62,500 bases of DNA from a bacterium (lineage in GTDB: Bacteria > Myxococcota_A > Bradymonadia > Bradymonadales > Bradymonadaceae): assembly GCA_030427705.1 (NCBI GenBank), contig JAUIBR010000019.1, positions 1-62,500 of the forward strand, read 5' to 3'. Positions 34,309 to 43,498 of the stretch are shown here, piece after piece. Position 1 is the first letter of the stretch. The number at the start of each line of letters is the position of its first letter. A program made the position numbers and the translations under genes. Under the pieces are notes generated by a model, which worked only from the letters and a program-made list of their open reading frames with translations, ran no database searches and had not been told where the DNA came from.

Positions 34309-35754
34309 ATGTCCAAAATTTTGAAAATCTGTTTGCTGCTGGTCGGCTTGGCCCTTGTTGGTTGTGGCGACGACGAAACAACCGACAACAACGGTAACAA
34401 CGTCAACAACGTCAACAATCAGAACAACGTCAACAACGTGAACAACGTCAATAACGTTAACAACGTGAACAACGTTAATAACCTGAACAACAGCAACAAT
34501 CAGAACAATTCGAATAACTCGAACAATTCGAACAACACGAACAACACGAACAACTCGAACAACTCGAATAATACCAATGGTGGTTCGGTGCCGGCGGACG
34601 AGGTGCAAGAGGCGTTTGGCCGCATGCTCTGTGATGTCGCGTTCACCTGTGCGTCATTCACTTCGGTGGACCCATATCGAATTCAGACCCTGCGCCGATA
34701 CGCTGACATTCAGGCCTGTTACGCCGATGCGGCTGACCACGGGCTCTCGTTCTTTGATTCGCCTCAGTATCAGGAGGCGGTCCTTTCTGGCCGCGTGACT
34801 TACGACGGCATGAAGACAGCAGAGTGCCTGCAGCAGTTCGAAGACGTATTCTGTGGCCGAATCGACGATGTGGAGGGATCGGTGTGCGCTGACTCGCTGG
34901 TGGGCGCTGTTCCTGTAGGTGGCAACTGCTTCAACAACCAGGAGTGCACCGATGGACACACGTGTGAGGACGTCGCCAACGAATGCTACGGCACCTGCGA
35001 AATCGACCCAGACCTATTGTGCGGAACGGTGGCGTGTCCATCAGGACAGTACTGTGACGACAACGATATGTGTCAGCCCCTCAAGGCCGATGGCCAAACC
35101 TGTGAATTCAGCAGTGAATGCCAGGAGTTGAGCGGTTGCATGCGTTTGTTCGGCACGCAAAACGACCCTGTTTGCACCGCGTTGGGGTCGGTCGCCGTCA
35201 ACCAACCATGTGGCGGCAGCCAATACTGTGCGTCACCACTCTATTGTGACTTCGATACCGACACGTGTCTGATGGCCAGTGCAAACGTGGGCGATGACTG
35301 CTTCTTCGACGGTGAATGTGTTGGCGATGCGTTGTGTGGAGCTGATTTCACATGCATCGCTGCCAACTCGGTTCAGACCGGTGGCGATTGTGACCGGAAC
35401 GAAGAGTGCGCCGTGGGAACGTCGTGCGATCTATTCCTGCAGATTTGCTACGGACGTGCAGCCGATGGCGCAACGTGTGCGGTTGGCGTCGGTTGCGACC
35501 CTGGGTTCGTTTGTTTAGATGCGCCGGGCGATACGGGCATCGGGACATGCGGTGCCGCGCGAGCGATGGGCGGCGCGTGTTTGGCGAACTTCCAGTGCCA
35601 GCCAGGATTGCGTTGCGGTGACAACAGCACATGCGAAGGTCTGCTTGCCGACGGTGGCGACTGCTTGCAGAACGACGATTGCCAGAGCGGCTGGTGCCCA
35701 CCCTCTACGCAGGTTTGCGGTCCAGCGTCAGCTGACTTGTGCGTCGTCCCGTAA
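34309..35754 (+). CDS. Cys-rich secreted lipoprotein with long Asn-repeat linker
   Basis: 481 residues from the ATG at 34309. The lipobox LVGC precedes GDDETTD, then about 65 residues of NNVNN-, NNSNN- and NNTNN-type repeats, then a region with many paired cysteines (CTDGHTCEDVANECYG, CPSGQYCDDNDMC, CDFDTDTC and so on) resembling EGF/Dickkopf-like knots. The Asn linker is encoded by near-repetitive AAC AAC GTN triplets. I associate this architecture with Bradymonadales/Myxococcota surface proteins. The 3' end overlaps the convergent desaturase-family gene by 27 bases. Confidence 0.85.
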   Translation: MSKILKICLLLVGLALVGCGDDETTDNNGNNVNNVNNQNNVNNVNNVNNVNNVNNVNNLNNSNNQNNSNNSNNSNNTNNTNNSNNSNNTNGGSVPADEVQEAFGRMLCDVAFTCASFTSVDPYRIQTLRRYADIQACYADAADHGLSFFDSPQYQEAVLSGRVTYDGMKTAECLQQFEDVFCGRIDDVEGSVCADSLVGAVPVGGNCFNNQECTDGHTCEDVANECYGTCEIDPDLLCGTVACPSGQYCDDNDMCQPLKADGQTCEFSSECQELSGCMRLFGTQNDPVCTALGSVAVNQPCGGSQYCASPLYCDFDTDTCLMASANVGDDCFFDGECVGDALCGADFTCIAANSVQTGGDCDRNEECAVGTSCDLFLQICYGRAADGATCAVGVGCDPGFVCLDAPGDTGIGTCGAARAMGGACLANFQCQPGLRCGDNSTCEGLLADGGDCLQNDDCQSGWCPPSTQVCGPASADLCVVP

Positions 35755-36681
35755 GTCTGGATTGACCTCGGACGCGGGGGAGTCCTCGCGTCCGGAGCGT
35801 CCTCTCAGACCTTTCCAAGCCTCGACGAAGGGGAAGAGCATCATCTCTTTGAAGCTGGTGCCGACTACGTCGTGGCCCTCCTTATCCCAAACACCATACG
35901 CATTGGGCGCTCGGTCCTTGGGCACATAAAACGTGCCGAAGAGCAGGTCGATCCATGCGAACACGATGGCGAAGTTCTTGTTGATAGCTTCGGGATCGTC
36001 AGCGGCATGGTGCCATCGGTGCATGTTTGGACTGACGAAGATGTAGCGAAGCGGGAACCCGTAATCCAAGACGATATTGCTGTGGCAGAACCGGTTGAAG
36101 TGGAACTTCACTAGTGCTGCTGCGGCGATCGCCTCACCGTTGAACCCCGCAAAGTACATGATGATGACATCGATGAGTCCCATCACAACCATGTCCAGCG
36201 GGTGCAATTTCAACCATGTGATCCACGTAATCTCGCGCGTGCTGTGGTGGATCGTGTGGTAGCTCCAAAAGAAGTGGTGGACAAAACGGTGGCGGATGTA
36301 GAGCGATAGGTCCATGACGACCAATCCCACCAGTAGCTGAAGCCAAAATGGCCAGGCCTCGATGGTCTCGGCCCAGATTTGCCCGCCGACATGGGGTTTG
36401 AGCCCGTACTCGACGATAGCGAATGACATCAGCGCGATGACGGGGGTCGTGATGATCGTGTTGAACACAGCGATCGCGACTTCACCCGTCAGCTCTTTCT
36501 TCCAGAACGGCTTATCTTTGTGTGCAAGGCGGAAATTCTTGTTGTTGGGAAAGTCGGCGTCGACACGCTTGATGAGCTCGACGATCAAGAACGACATAAC
36601 CCCAATCATTAGAAGATTCCAAAGCGCTTCGCCGATACTGGCCCAGTCTGACGCCAAGCCTATGAAGTCGTGTACATCCAC
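35728..36681 (-). CDS. Sterol desaturase/fatty-acid hydroxylase-family membrane enzyme
   Basis: 317 residues with four or five membrane helices and the conserved His boxes of the diiron family: HRFVHH, then HTIHHS and the C-terminal HRWHHA (in NMHRWHHAADDPE), giving at least eight His ligands. The reaction would be oxygen-dependent hydroxylation or desaturation of a lipid or sterol. The acidic C-terminus is unassigned. It lies alone on the reverse strand upstream of the convergent Asn-linker lipoprotein gene. Confidence 0.9.
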   Translation of the reverse strand: MDVHDFIGLASDWASIGEALWNLLMIGVMSFLIVELIKRVDADFPNNKNFRLAHKDKPFWKKELTGEVAIAVFNTIITTPVIALMSFAIVEYGLKPHVGGQIWAETIEAWPFWLQLLVGLVVMDLSLYIRHRFVHHFFWSYHTIHHSTREITWITWLKLHPLDMVVMGLIDVIIMYFAGFNGEAIAAAALVKFHFNRFCHSNIVLDYGFPLRYIFVSPNMHRWHHAADDPEAINKNFAIVFAWIDLLFGTFYVPKDRAPNAYGVWDKEGHDVVGTSFKEMMLFPFVEAWKGLRGRSGREDSPASEVNPDLRDDAQVS

Positions 36682-36737
36682 GACATAGTTTTAACGCCAA
36701 CGCCAACGACCGTCCAACCTCGGTATGTCGATTGTGG

Positions 36738-38288
36738 TCAGAGCGGGGCGGGCTGGCGTGTTGTCGACGGCGAGCCGTTGGCGATCTTGGGCCAGCCGTC
36801 ACTCCAGGTGATTTTGTCGACCAGGATGTTGCGCCCCTGCGAGCCATCGTTTGTACCCGAACCGTCATTATGCCAGGCGTGATACACGAAGTAGTCCGTA
36901 TCGCCGACCGTGACGACGCTTCCATGCCCTGGGCCGACCCATTTCGAGTTGTTCGTCAGGATGGGAGGGCCAAGTTTGGTGAACGGTCCAGTAGGGGACG
37001 ACGCGCGCGCCACGCCGGTTCGATATCGGTAGTTGTAGACGTTTCCGCTGTAGAACAGATAGTAGGTGTCGCCGCGTTTGACCATCCACTGTGCCTCAAC
37101 CACACCACCTTCCCAAGTGCCTGCATTATTGCGCAGAATCTCGCGCTGCGTGGATCCGGATTTAAACGATAGTCCGTCTGCAGCCAACTCCCGGATGTAG
37201 ATTGGGGTGGGTTGCCCGTGGGCGTTTCCATCGATTTTGTAGCTCAGGTAGTGCTTTCCGTTGTCGTCTTTGAAGTAGTTTGCATCGATGACGCCTTGGG
37301 AATGTTCGACCAGCGGAGAACCGCGGTCGACATAGGGGCCAGTCGGCGAATCCGCGCTGGCAGCGCCGATACACAGGTTGTTATTGCCGTTGACGGATGT
37401 GTAATAGACGACCCATTTGTCGCCGACCTTGTGAATCTCAGGGGCCCAGTTTCGTCCGCCGTTGGCTGCCCAAGCGGGTTTGCCGCTAGGCAAGACGTCA
37501 GCGCCTGTATCTTCCCAGAACACCAAGTCGTATGAGCGCCGGACGTGGAACTTGCCGCCGGTACAGATGGCGTAGAACGCGCGCGTTTCCTCGTCATACG
37601 CGACGCCGGGGTCGGGGCAATCGCGTGCGACAACCGGATTTAGATACGGCGATTTTGGCGGTGCAAGGTTGGCGGCGACGCCGGTCGTCAGGAAGTCGTT
37701 TTCGTTTAGGACACGTTCTGCGCCATTGCCGACTGACCACCCCACTTTGGCTTCTGCAGTGAGGTCGCGTTCCATGTAGTCGACTCGAAACGGCACCTGG
37801 CCTTGCTGCAGCGCGATCGTGTTTTCGTAGCGGGTTGGGAACTGCCATGTCCACGCGTCGATGACGAGCTCATCATCAACCCACACTCGCATGCCATCGT
37901 CAGTACTCGCCCAGAACGTATACTCGCCGTCGGCCGGAACTTTCAGCAGTCCTGTCCAACGGGCCGAGAAGAAGTCTTTTCCAACACCGTCGGCAGGCGC
38001 TTCGTCGCCCCATTCGTGGTCGATCGCGGGTTCAACTACTGTCAAAATGGGCTCGCGATACTGTCGAAAGTAGGTCGCCGTTAGGCCTGGTACCAGCGCA
38101 GGTTCATCCGGCAAATCGGGAACGACAGCCTGGTCAGGCTCCTCGACGTCGGCGTCAAAACCGCCGTCAAAGTCGTCAATCGTGTTGTGCCCGGAATCTT
38201 CTACATCTTCTGGAAGGTTGTTGAGATCAAGGTCCCCACCACAGCCCACTGCAACCAAACCCAGTACAACTATAAATATCTTCTTCAT
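36738..38288 (-). CDS. PA14-GH43 lipoprotein glycosidase
   Basis: 516 residues from the ATG at 38288 (GGAG six bases upstream). Lipobox AVGC; an acidic linker; a PA14 carbohydrate-binding domain (about 70-200: LTATYFRQY, GEYTFWASTDDGMRVWVDDELVID, VPFRVDYMERD); then a five-bladed GH43-type propeller. The catalytic candidates are the Asp in ARDCPDPGV (base), the Asp in GVIDANYF and the Glu in GVVEAQWM (acid). GH43 enzymes cleave arabinans or xylosides. It is probably cell-surface. Substrate cannot be assigned. Confidence 0.9.
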   Translation of the reverse strand: MKKIFIVVLGLVAVGCGGDLDLNNLPEDVEDSGHNTIDDFDGGFDADVEEPDQAVVPDLPDEPALVPGLTATYFRQYREPILTVVEPAIDHEWGDEAPADGVGKDFFSARWTGLLKVPADGEYTFWASTDDGMRVWVDDELVIDAWTWQFPTRYENTIALQQGQVPFRVDYMERDLTAEAKVGWSVGNGAERVLNENDFLTTGVAANLAPPKSPYLNPVVARDCPDPGVAYDEETRAFYAICTGGKFHVRRSYDLVFWEDTGADVLPSGKPAWAANGGRNWAPEIHKVGDKWVVYYTSVNGNNNLCIGAASADSPTGPYVDRGSPLVEHSQGVIDANYFKDDNGKHYLSYKIDGNAHGQPTPIYIRELAADGLSFKSGSTQREILRNNAGTWEGGVVEAQWMVKRGDTYYLFYSGNVYNYRYRTGVARASSPTGPFTKLGPPILTNNSKWVGPGHGSVVTVGDTDYFVYHAWHNDGSGTNDGSQGRNILVDKITWSDGWPKIANGSPSTTRQPAPL

Positions 38289-38441
38289 CAATCGCTCCGC
38301 CATTGATTGAACACTAGGTGGAGTGCCTGGGATTTACGACTGACATCACCTTACAAGTCTTTTCCAAGGGCGAAGTGTCAGGTCGTGTAAGTCGCGCTTG
38401 CGATTCGAGTCTGAGAGTCTCGGCTCCTCGGAGGATGAATT

Positions 38442-39311
38442 ATGAAGAAACTGTTTGTACTGATGTTGTTGTTGGTTGGCTGTGGTGACGGCGCTTTGAG
38501 TGTCGATTATACAGAGGTCGAGAACGTCGATCCGCTTTTCGAAGACCGACCTGTCTTGGCCCTACACGAAGTTCGGATTCCGTCCGTCGATGGTGAGATC
38601 GTCGAGGCGACGGCTATTGAAAGTCACGACGGCATCTTCCTGGAAGGCGATATCTTGATCGAACCGGAACACCTGGTTGAAACCCAAGAGGGAGACCTGC
38701 AGACGCGCACCAACGAGTTGGCGGCATTGCACACAAATCTGTGGCCGAATCGGGTTGTGCCGTATGTCATCGCAAGCAGTGCGAGGCATCGACGTGCGGA
38801 TATCGAAGCGGCGATCAACGTCTGGAACAACAAGACCAACCTGAGAATTCGCAAGAAGCGCGCGTCAGACACGCACTTCGTGCGCTTCGAGAAAGTGGCG
38901 AGTGGTTGCTCGGCCAATATTGGGCGTCAGGCAAAGGTGACGAAGGTTTACATCGCCAACAACTGCGACCGCGGCGCGATTCGGCACGAAATTGGACATG
39001 CGATTGGGCTGTGGCACACGCAGTCTCGGACGGATCGAAGCAAGTACGTGAAGATCAATTGGGACAACATCAAGAGCGGCAATGCCTACAACTTCAAGAC
39101 ATACAAAGGTCAAGGCTTTGGACCGTACAGCCGCAATGTGGGCAGCTACCAATATGGTTCGCTGATGCACTACAGCTCGTATGCGTTTAGCAGGAACGGC
39201 AAGCCGACGATTGTGAAGCGCGGCAAGACAGGGTCAGCGCGGCTTATCAAACCCAGCCGGAAGCTCACTGATGGGGATGCCGCTCGCGTGAACAAGCTGT
39301 ATCCCAAGTGA
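38442..39311 (+). CDS. Astacin-type (M12A) zinc metalloprotease lipoprotein
   Basis: 289 residues. The lipobox is LVGC. A pro-region precedes the protease domain, which starts about WPNRVVPYVI. The zinc motif HEIGHAIGLWH (about 183-193) has the extended astacin form HExxHxxGxxH, and the Met-turn is SLMHY (about 243-247) with the downstream Tyr. Only a few Cys are present. It would be a secreted protease retained as a lipoprotein. Divergent from the GH43 gene, with 153 bases between them. Confidence 0.93.
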   Translation: MKKLFVLMLLLVGCGDGALSVDYTEVENVDPLFEDRPVLALHEVRIPSVDGEIVEATAIESHDGIFLEGDILIEPEHLVETQEGDLQTRTNELAALHTNLWPNRVVPYVIASSARHRRADIEAAINVWNNKTNLRIRKKRASDTHFVRFEKVASGCSANIGRQAKVTKVYIANNCDRGAIRHEIGHAIGLWHTQSRTDRSKYVKINWDNIKSGNAYNFKTYKGQGFGPYSRNVGSYQYGSLMHYSSYAFSRNGKPTIVKRGKTGSARLIKPSRKLTDGDAARVNKLYPK

Positions 39312-39314
39312 TGT

Positions 39315-39962
39315 TCAGAGGAACAACATTCCCAGATTGAAGCTTAGGTAGCTTTGCGCAGCCTGAGGGTCGCTCTCGAACACATAATTCCAACGAAACT
39401 CTGCAAACAGATACTGGCTCAAAAACTCCCCAACGATTCCGATGTTGGGTGTGAGGCCGAAGTGGTTTGAGGCCTGGTATTGGGCGTTTAGCACGCCTAG
39501 TGTGCTCAGCGATTCCACGTAAAACATGCCAGCACCTAGCCCCAAAAACACCTGGGCGCGGTCGTCGTCGGTCAGGGAGTAGTGGTAGGTCAAAAGGCCA
39601 ACCAACGGAATGATCGTTCGATCGCGATACTCCGTGCCGGTGACGGTGACGAGCCCCGCTGTGCGCGTGTCGAACTCCTTGGAATCAAAGGAATGCCAGC
39701 CGCTTAAGAATCCGACGGTCAGCTCAGGTCGGAAGCGGTAGTTGAATTCAAAACTGAATCCGGCCGGCGAGATGGACGGCGTGAATTCGGCAGTATCAGC
39801 GAGCGGTAGCATGAGATTCCACGAAACTTTGGCCTGAGCCCGAGGATCCGTGAGATTTGGGCTTAGATCCGTGACCAGGCGTTGCTTTGGTTTGGTTTGC
39901 GCGGCGACGTACGCAGGACTGAAGAACAAACATGTCAAAAGTAGACAGAGTAAACGTTTCAT
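39315..39962 (-). CDS. Outer-membrane beta-barrel protein
   Basis: 215 residues with a Sec signal (LLLTCLFFSPAYVAAQ). The body consists of alternating strands (FSFEFNYRFRPELTVGFLSGWHSF, LLTYHYSL, YLFAEFRWNYVF) and ends FNLGMLFL, consistent with a small barrel. It overlaps the stop of the upstream DUF4136-like lipoprotein gene by four bases and is presumably coexpressed. Confidence 0.75.
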   Translation of the reverse strand: MKRLLCLLLTCLFFSPAYVAAQTKPKQRLVTDLSPNLTDPRAQAKVSWNLMLPLADTAEFTPSISPAGFSFEFNYRFRPELTVGFLSGWHSFDSKEFDTRTAGLVTVTGTEYRDRTIIPLVGLLTYHYSLTDDDRAQVFLGLGAGMFYVESLSTLGVLNAQYQASNHFGLTPNIGIVGEFLSQYLFAEFRWNYVFESDPQAAQSYLSFNLGMLFL

Positions 39963-40570
39963 TGGTCACCCCGTTTTAGATAAGGCGACTGACCAAACGC
40001 CTGGTTGATGCTGCTGACCACGCGGGTTTCGTTGGTCGACTGTCGCGATGCGACAAGTCCGTCCATCAGCCCAACCCACGAGATTTCGACGGGGTCGTCG
40101 GGTTGTCTGTCTCCAACCTGTGCCATGACCATGACGAGCGTACCGACCTTGTAGCTCGCAGGGATGGCGACAGGTGGGTAGTAGGAGGGTGGATAATCTG
40201 GCCACCACGGATCCCAGCTCGGAATCCAAACCCAGGACCAATTCGTCGAGACGACGCCTCCCACGAGAATGGCGACGTCGGGCGGTTTCGTCTCGGGGTC
40301 GGTCTCAAGCTGATAGCCAAGCTCAACCATGTTGTCATCGATGGTGTCCAAGATGAGCGCATCAAAATCTGTGACGCGGGAACCGTCAGGCGCGCTCTGC
40401 AAATCATCCAGATCGTAGACAATGTCCGAGATAACGTAGGTCCGGATGGCAGCGTAGTCGGTGTCGTCATCTTCGATAGTGATGACAACATCGGTGTCTG
40501 AGATGGAGTCAAACCCTTGGTAACACCCCATTGTGAGACAAAGGACCCCGAGGAGTAGGAACTTCTTCAT
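39959..40570 (-). CDS. DUF4136-like lipoprotein
   Basis: 203 residues from the ATG at 40570, which has GGAG seven bases upstream; longer readings have no signal peptide. The lipobox is TMGC followed by YQG. The domain (FDSISDTDVVITIEDDD, YVISDIVYDLDD, VDDNM-type segments and DVAILVGG) resembles DUF4136 envelope lipoproteins. The insert NWSWVWIPSWDPWWPDYPPSYYPP is a Trp/Pro/Tyr-rich loop. Coupled to the barrel gene by ATGA. Confidence 0.8.
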   Translation of the reverse strand: MKKFLLLGVLCLTMGCYQGFDSISDTDVVITIEDDDTDYAAIRTYVISDIVYDLDDLQSAPDGSRVTDFDALILDTIDDNMVELGYQLETDPETKPPDVAILVGGVVSTNWSWVWIPSWDPWWPDYPPSYYPPVAIPASYKVGTLVMVMAQVGDRQPDDPVEISWVGLMDGLVASRQSTNETRVVSSINQAFGQSPYLKRGDQ

Positions 40571-40591
40571 GATGGACTCCGCGTAGACGAA

Positions 40592-42253
40592 GTGGGGGAT
40601 TTTGTGGAGGATATTGCTACACAATATCACGAGTGGAAAGCCATGGCTGAGTCCAAAAAAGGACTGCGAGTTCTTATTGTCGTCTTGTTTCCAATTCTGT
40701 TCGTCACCATGATCGCGGTGACCTTTTTTCAGCCTGTCTTGCAACAGATGATGGCCGAGATTCGCTGCGCGATGGGTAACGTTGACCGGTGTTCTGCAGT
40801 CGCGGTTCGGCAACTTCACGACGATGACCCGGACGTGATGCGCGAGGGGATGACGTTCATGGAGAACTCCTGCAAAGAAGGAATCCCCGCAGGTTGCCGG
40901 ATGTCCGCGACGTTCAAGCAACGCAGCGACCATGTCTTCGGCGGCGACACGCCCTGGGTTCTGAAACGCAAACGGCAGCGTATTGCATCACGGCAGTGCG
41001 AAGAGGGCAGTGCCAAAGGCTGTCTTATAGGCGCGATTGGCGAAGCTGCATGGCCTCGCGAGAGCGATGAGGACCGCACAACTGATATCGAGAGCCTGTT
41101 GGGGTTCAGCCGGGCCCTTTGTCCAGCCAAAGAGGACGCATGCGTGTCAGTGGCGATCTTAACCGCAATCGAGGGCAAGCCAGACGAGGAAGCTAGCAAG
41201 GTGGCATGCAAAGCGGGCTATGCAGTGGGTTGCCAGAACATTCAGAAACTGCGCAACGACTACTCCAAAGAGGAGATCGGTTGGTTCTCAAAAGCGTGCG
41301 AGGCCTCGTTGAGTTACAGCGCCTGCAGCATGAAAATTGCTGACAAAGACTTCTCGGGAGACGTCCCGAGGTTCTATTGCCGAAATGGACATTGGGGCAT
41401 GTGTAAGTCCGCAACCATCGCGGATGACGAGCAAGATGCCGACGTGCTTCGAGCATTCTACGGAGCATTCGAAAAGCGAGACCCCTACGATCATGTCGGT
41501 TACAGCCTGTCCGTTGAGGGCGATTTCAAAGAGGCCTGTGGCCGCGATGTTGCGGAGGCATGCCATCTGGAGGGATTGAAGCTCGTTTCAGACCTTCACG
41601 AAGAATGGAGTCCCAAACACCCATCGCTCAAAGAGATTGAGGCGACGTTTGGAAAGGCCTGCAAACTCGGGTTGAACGCCTCGTGTTGGGTGGGAGGAAT
41701 CCAGCTACGTGACCGGCCACGCGAGGATAGGCTTACGAAAGAGTCGAATGCGATGTTGGACGTTGCCTGCAAACGAGGCCACGCCCAGTCCTGTTGGGCG
41801 AAAGACTTCGGCGAGCAACTGCGGGCAGGAGATTATGCCGAGTATCGCAAGGTCGCTGAGCAGGCGTGCAAGGCTGGTCGTCCAGAAGATGGCGCGTGTC
41901 AGGAGTACATCGCCTTCATCGAACGCGACGAAATGACTACACCGTGGATCATGTCCGACCGCTTGATGGCCGCCCTCAACGAGCCAACCTGCTACGAGCA
42001 GGGCCAGCCCAAAGGCTGCCGTGATCGTGCCTACGTTTGGAGATGGGGTGGCAGTCCTTTGGATACGCCCTTGGCCCCCGGCATGCCGTTTGCCGTGTAC
42101 AGCGAGTGGGAGAAAGCCTGCAAAACGGGCGACAAACCGTCGTGTTGGTACCTGCTAAACTACGTTGATAAACGTTGGCCTGTGCCCGACAAAAAGCGTG
42201 CGAAAGCGCTGCGTGAGAAGGTTTGTGCAAAAGTTCCGATGGCCTGCAAGTAG
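40592..42253 (+). CDS. Membrane-anchored Cys-rich Sel1-repeat-like protein
   Basis: Up to 553 residues; the start may be the GTG at 40592 or the ATG at 40643, both before the membrane helix KKGLRVLIVVLFPILFVTM. The remainder is periplasmic and has repeated Cys pairs in Sel1-like spacing (CKEGIPAGC, CEEGSAKGC, CKAGYAVGC, CKLGLNASC, CKRGHAQSC, CKTGDKPSC), as in Helicobacter Hcp proteins, where the pairs form disulfides inside each repeat. Probable scaffold or binding protein. Divergent from the DUF4136-like gene across 21 bases. Confidence 0.82.
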   Translation: MGDFVEDIATQYHEWKAMAESKKGLRVLIVVLFPILFVTMIAVTFFQPVLQQMMAEIRCAMGNVDRCSAVAVRQLHDDDPDVMREGMTFMENSCKEGIPAGCRMSATFKQRSDHVFGGDTPWVLKRKRQRIASRQCEEGSAKGCLIGAIGEAAWPRESDEDRTTDIESLLGFSRALCPAKEDACVSVAILTAIEGKPDEEASKVACKAGYAVGCQNIQKLRNDYSKEEIGWFSKACEASLSYSACSMKIADKDFSGDVPRFYCRNGHWGMCKSATIADDEQDADVLRAFYGAFEKRDPYDHVGYSLSVEGDFKEACGRDVAEACHLEGLKLVSDLHEEWSPKHPSLKEIEATFGKACKLGLNASCWVGGIQLRDRPREDRLTKESNAMLDVACKRGHAQSCWAKDFGEQLRAGDYAEYRKVAEQACKAGRPEDGACQEYIAFIERDEMTTPWIMSDRLMAALNEPTCYEQGQPKGCRDRAYVWRWGGSPLDTPLAPGMPFAVYSEWEKACKTGDKPSCWYLLNYVDKRWPVPDKKRAKALREKVCAKVPMACK

Positions 42254-42254
42254 G

Positions 42255-42944
42255 TCATTCGACGGGCCAAATCCCCATTCGTGTCCAGACCTCGGCCAGG
42301 TCTTCGGGAAGCTCCGAGTCGACGGTCATCGTCGCTCCATCCGGTCGCGCAAACGTCAACGAACTGCAGTGGAGGGTCAGACGTGGCATGCCCCATTGCT
42401 CTTTGAACTTCCGGTTCAGCTTGGTGGGCCCGTAGTTGGAATCCAGAAGGATGGGATGGTTGATATGGCACATATGCCGGCGAAGCTGATGGAACCTGCC
42501 GGTGATGGGCTTGCACTCAACGACGCTGACGGCGCGTGGCTCGACCTCGATGCTGGCGAGCGTCCGAAATTTAGTCTGGGCATCGATTCGCTCGCCGTCC
42601 TCACTTTTCGGGACCGGGTGGTCGATGAATCCGTCGTCGGGCGCGATTCCGCGGACCATCGCCAGATAGGTTTTGTCCACCCGACCTTCGTCGAACTCAG
42701 TGCGCAGAAACCGCGTGACCTCAGGCGATTTCGCAAAGAGCACAACCCCGCTCGTTTGGCGGTCTAGCCGGTGCATTGGGTGGACTTTTCCTGGTCCCAG
42801 ATAGTCACGGACCAAGTCCACTAACGTCACTTCGTCTCGCCCCATGCCGCGATGCACCAGTAACCATGCAGGTTTGAACACGGCGAGGATGTCGTCGTCT
42901 TCGTGCAGAATCTGCAGTTCAAATGTGGGGTTATCCGAGGTCAT
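42255..42944 (-). CDS. truC: RluA-family RNA pseudouridine synthase, TruC-like
   Basis: 229 residues. The catalytic Asp is in the RluA motif HRLDRQTSGVVLFAKS (about 58-73). The later GRFHQLRRHMCHINHPI has the GRxHQLRRH form that I associate with TruC (tRNA U65) rather than the RluA/RluD/RluC S4-domain enzymes, and the S4 domain is absent. The exact target (tRNA or rRNA) is not certain. The stop is only two bases from that of the convergent Sel1-like gene. Confidence 0.85.
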   Translation of the reverse strand: MTSDNPTFELQILHEDDDILAVFKPAWLLVHRGMGRDEVTLVDLVRDYLGPGKVHPMHRLDRQTSGVVLFAKSPEVTRFLRTEFDEGRVDKTYLAMVRGIAPDDGFIDHPVPKSEDGERIDAQTKFRTLASIEVEPRAVSVVECKPITGRFHQLRRHMCHINHPILLDSNYGPTKLNRKFKEQWGMPRLTLHCSSLTFARPDGATMTVDSELPEDLAEVWTRMGIWPVE

Positions 42945-42990
42945 GGCCGAGTATTAGTGCGATCCGGAATAAAAAGAACAGAAAAAAGGA

Positions 42991-43018
42991 TTGACACTCC
43001 TCCGCTGATATGGAGAAT
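42991..43018 (+). promoter_or_regulatory. Promoter of tRNA-Asn
   Basis: A consensus TTGACA at 42991-42996 is followed after 16 bases by GAGAAT (43013-43018), about 28 bases before the tRNA. A small CCCG-TTCG-CGGG hairpin lies in the 5' leader. Confidence 0.65.
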
Positions 43019-43045
43019 CCCTACTCCCGTTCGCGGGAAAAATAA

Positions 43046-43118
43046 TCCGGGTTAGCTCAGTTGGTAGAGCAGGCGGCTGTTAACCGCCTTGTCGCTGGTT
43101 CGAGTCCAGCACCCGGAG
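43046..43118 (+). tRNA. tRNA-Asn (anticodon GTT)
   Basis: A complete cloverleaf. The acceptor TCCGGGT (43046-43052) pairs with ACCCGGA (43111-43117), the D arm is GCTC..GAGC, and the anticodon stem GGCGG/CCGCC closes the loop CTGTTAA with GTT at 43079-43081; the T arm is GCTGG-TTCGAGT-CCAGC. The discriminator is G and CCA is not encoded. The tRNA marks the point where base composition rises and the metal island begins. Confidence 0.97.
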
Positions 43119-43125
43119 CTTCATG

Positions 43126-43158
43126 AGGCCCAGGCTAGTCAGCCTGGGCCTTTCTTTT
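43126..43158 (+). terminator. Terminator of tRNA-Asn
   Basis: An 11-bp stem AGGCCCAGGCT/AGCCTGGGCCT with an AGTC loop is followed by TTTCTTTT. It begins eight bases after the tRNA. Confidence 0.92.
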
Positions 43159-43160
43159 AA

Positions 43161-43195
43161 CAAGACCCTCGTCGGCATCGCCGGCGGGGGTCTTG
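43161..43195. other. Long hairpin directly after the tRNA terminator
   Basis: CAAGACCCTCGTCGGC pairs over all 16 positions (two of them G-T) with GCCGGCGGGGGTCTTG around a three-base ATC loop. It is not followed by a T-tract on either strand, so it is not an ordinary terminator. The region 43196-43498 that follows is GC-rich and shows no supported gene. Confidence 0.8.
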
Positions 43196-43326
43196 TCGGT
43201 TCTGCCGTCGTGGTGCGGGTTTGCGGGCGGTCGCTGGTCGACGCGGGTGCTCTCTGGTCGGGCGGCGCCAGAGTACCTCCTCTCGTCGCCGGACCCAGAC
43301 CGGTGCTCTCTGAGTGCTCTTGGGGG

Positions 43327-43384
<58 letters not shown>

Positions 43385-43498
43385 GGGTGAGAGTGGAACA
43401 GCCGGCGCCCGGATTTCTGCTCGGTCTCGACACCCAGACCACGGTCGACGACAACAGAACCAGACCGATGATGGAGCGGTCGCAGACGCGAGGACACG

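Noticed and set aside
43161-43195. Intrinsic terminator
   Set aside because: The stem is long but neither strand has a T-tract after it; recorded as an unexplained hairpin.
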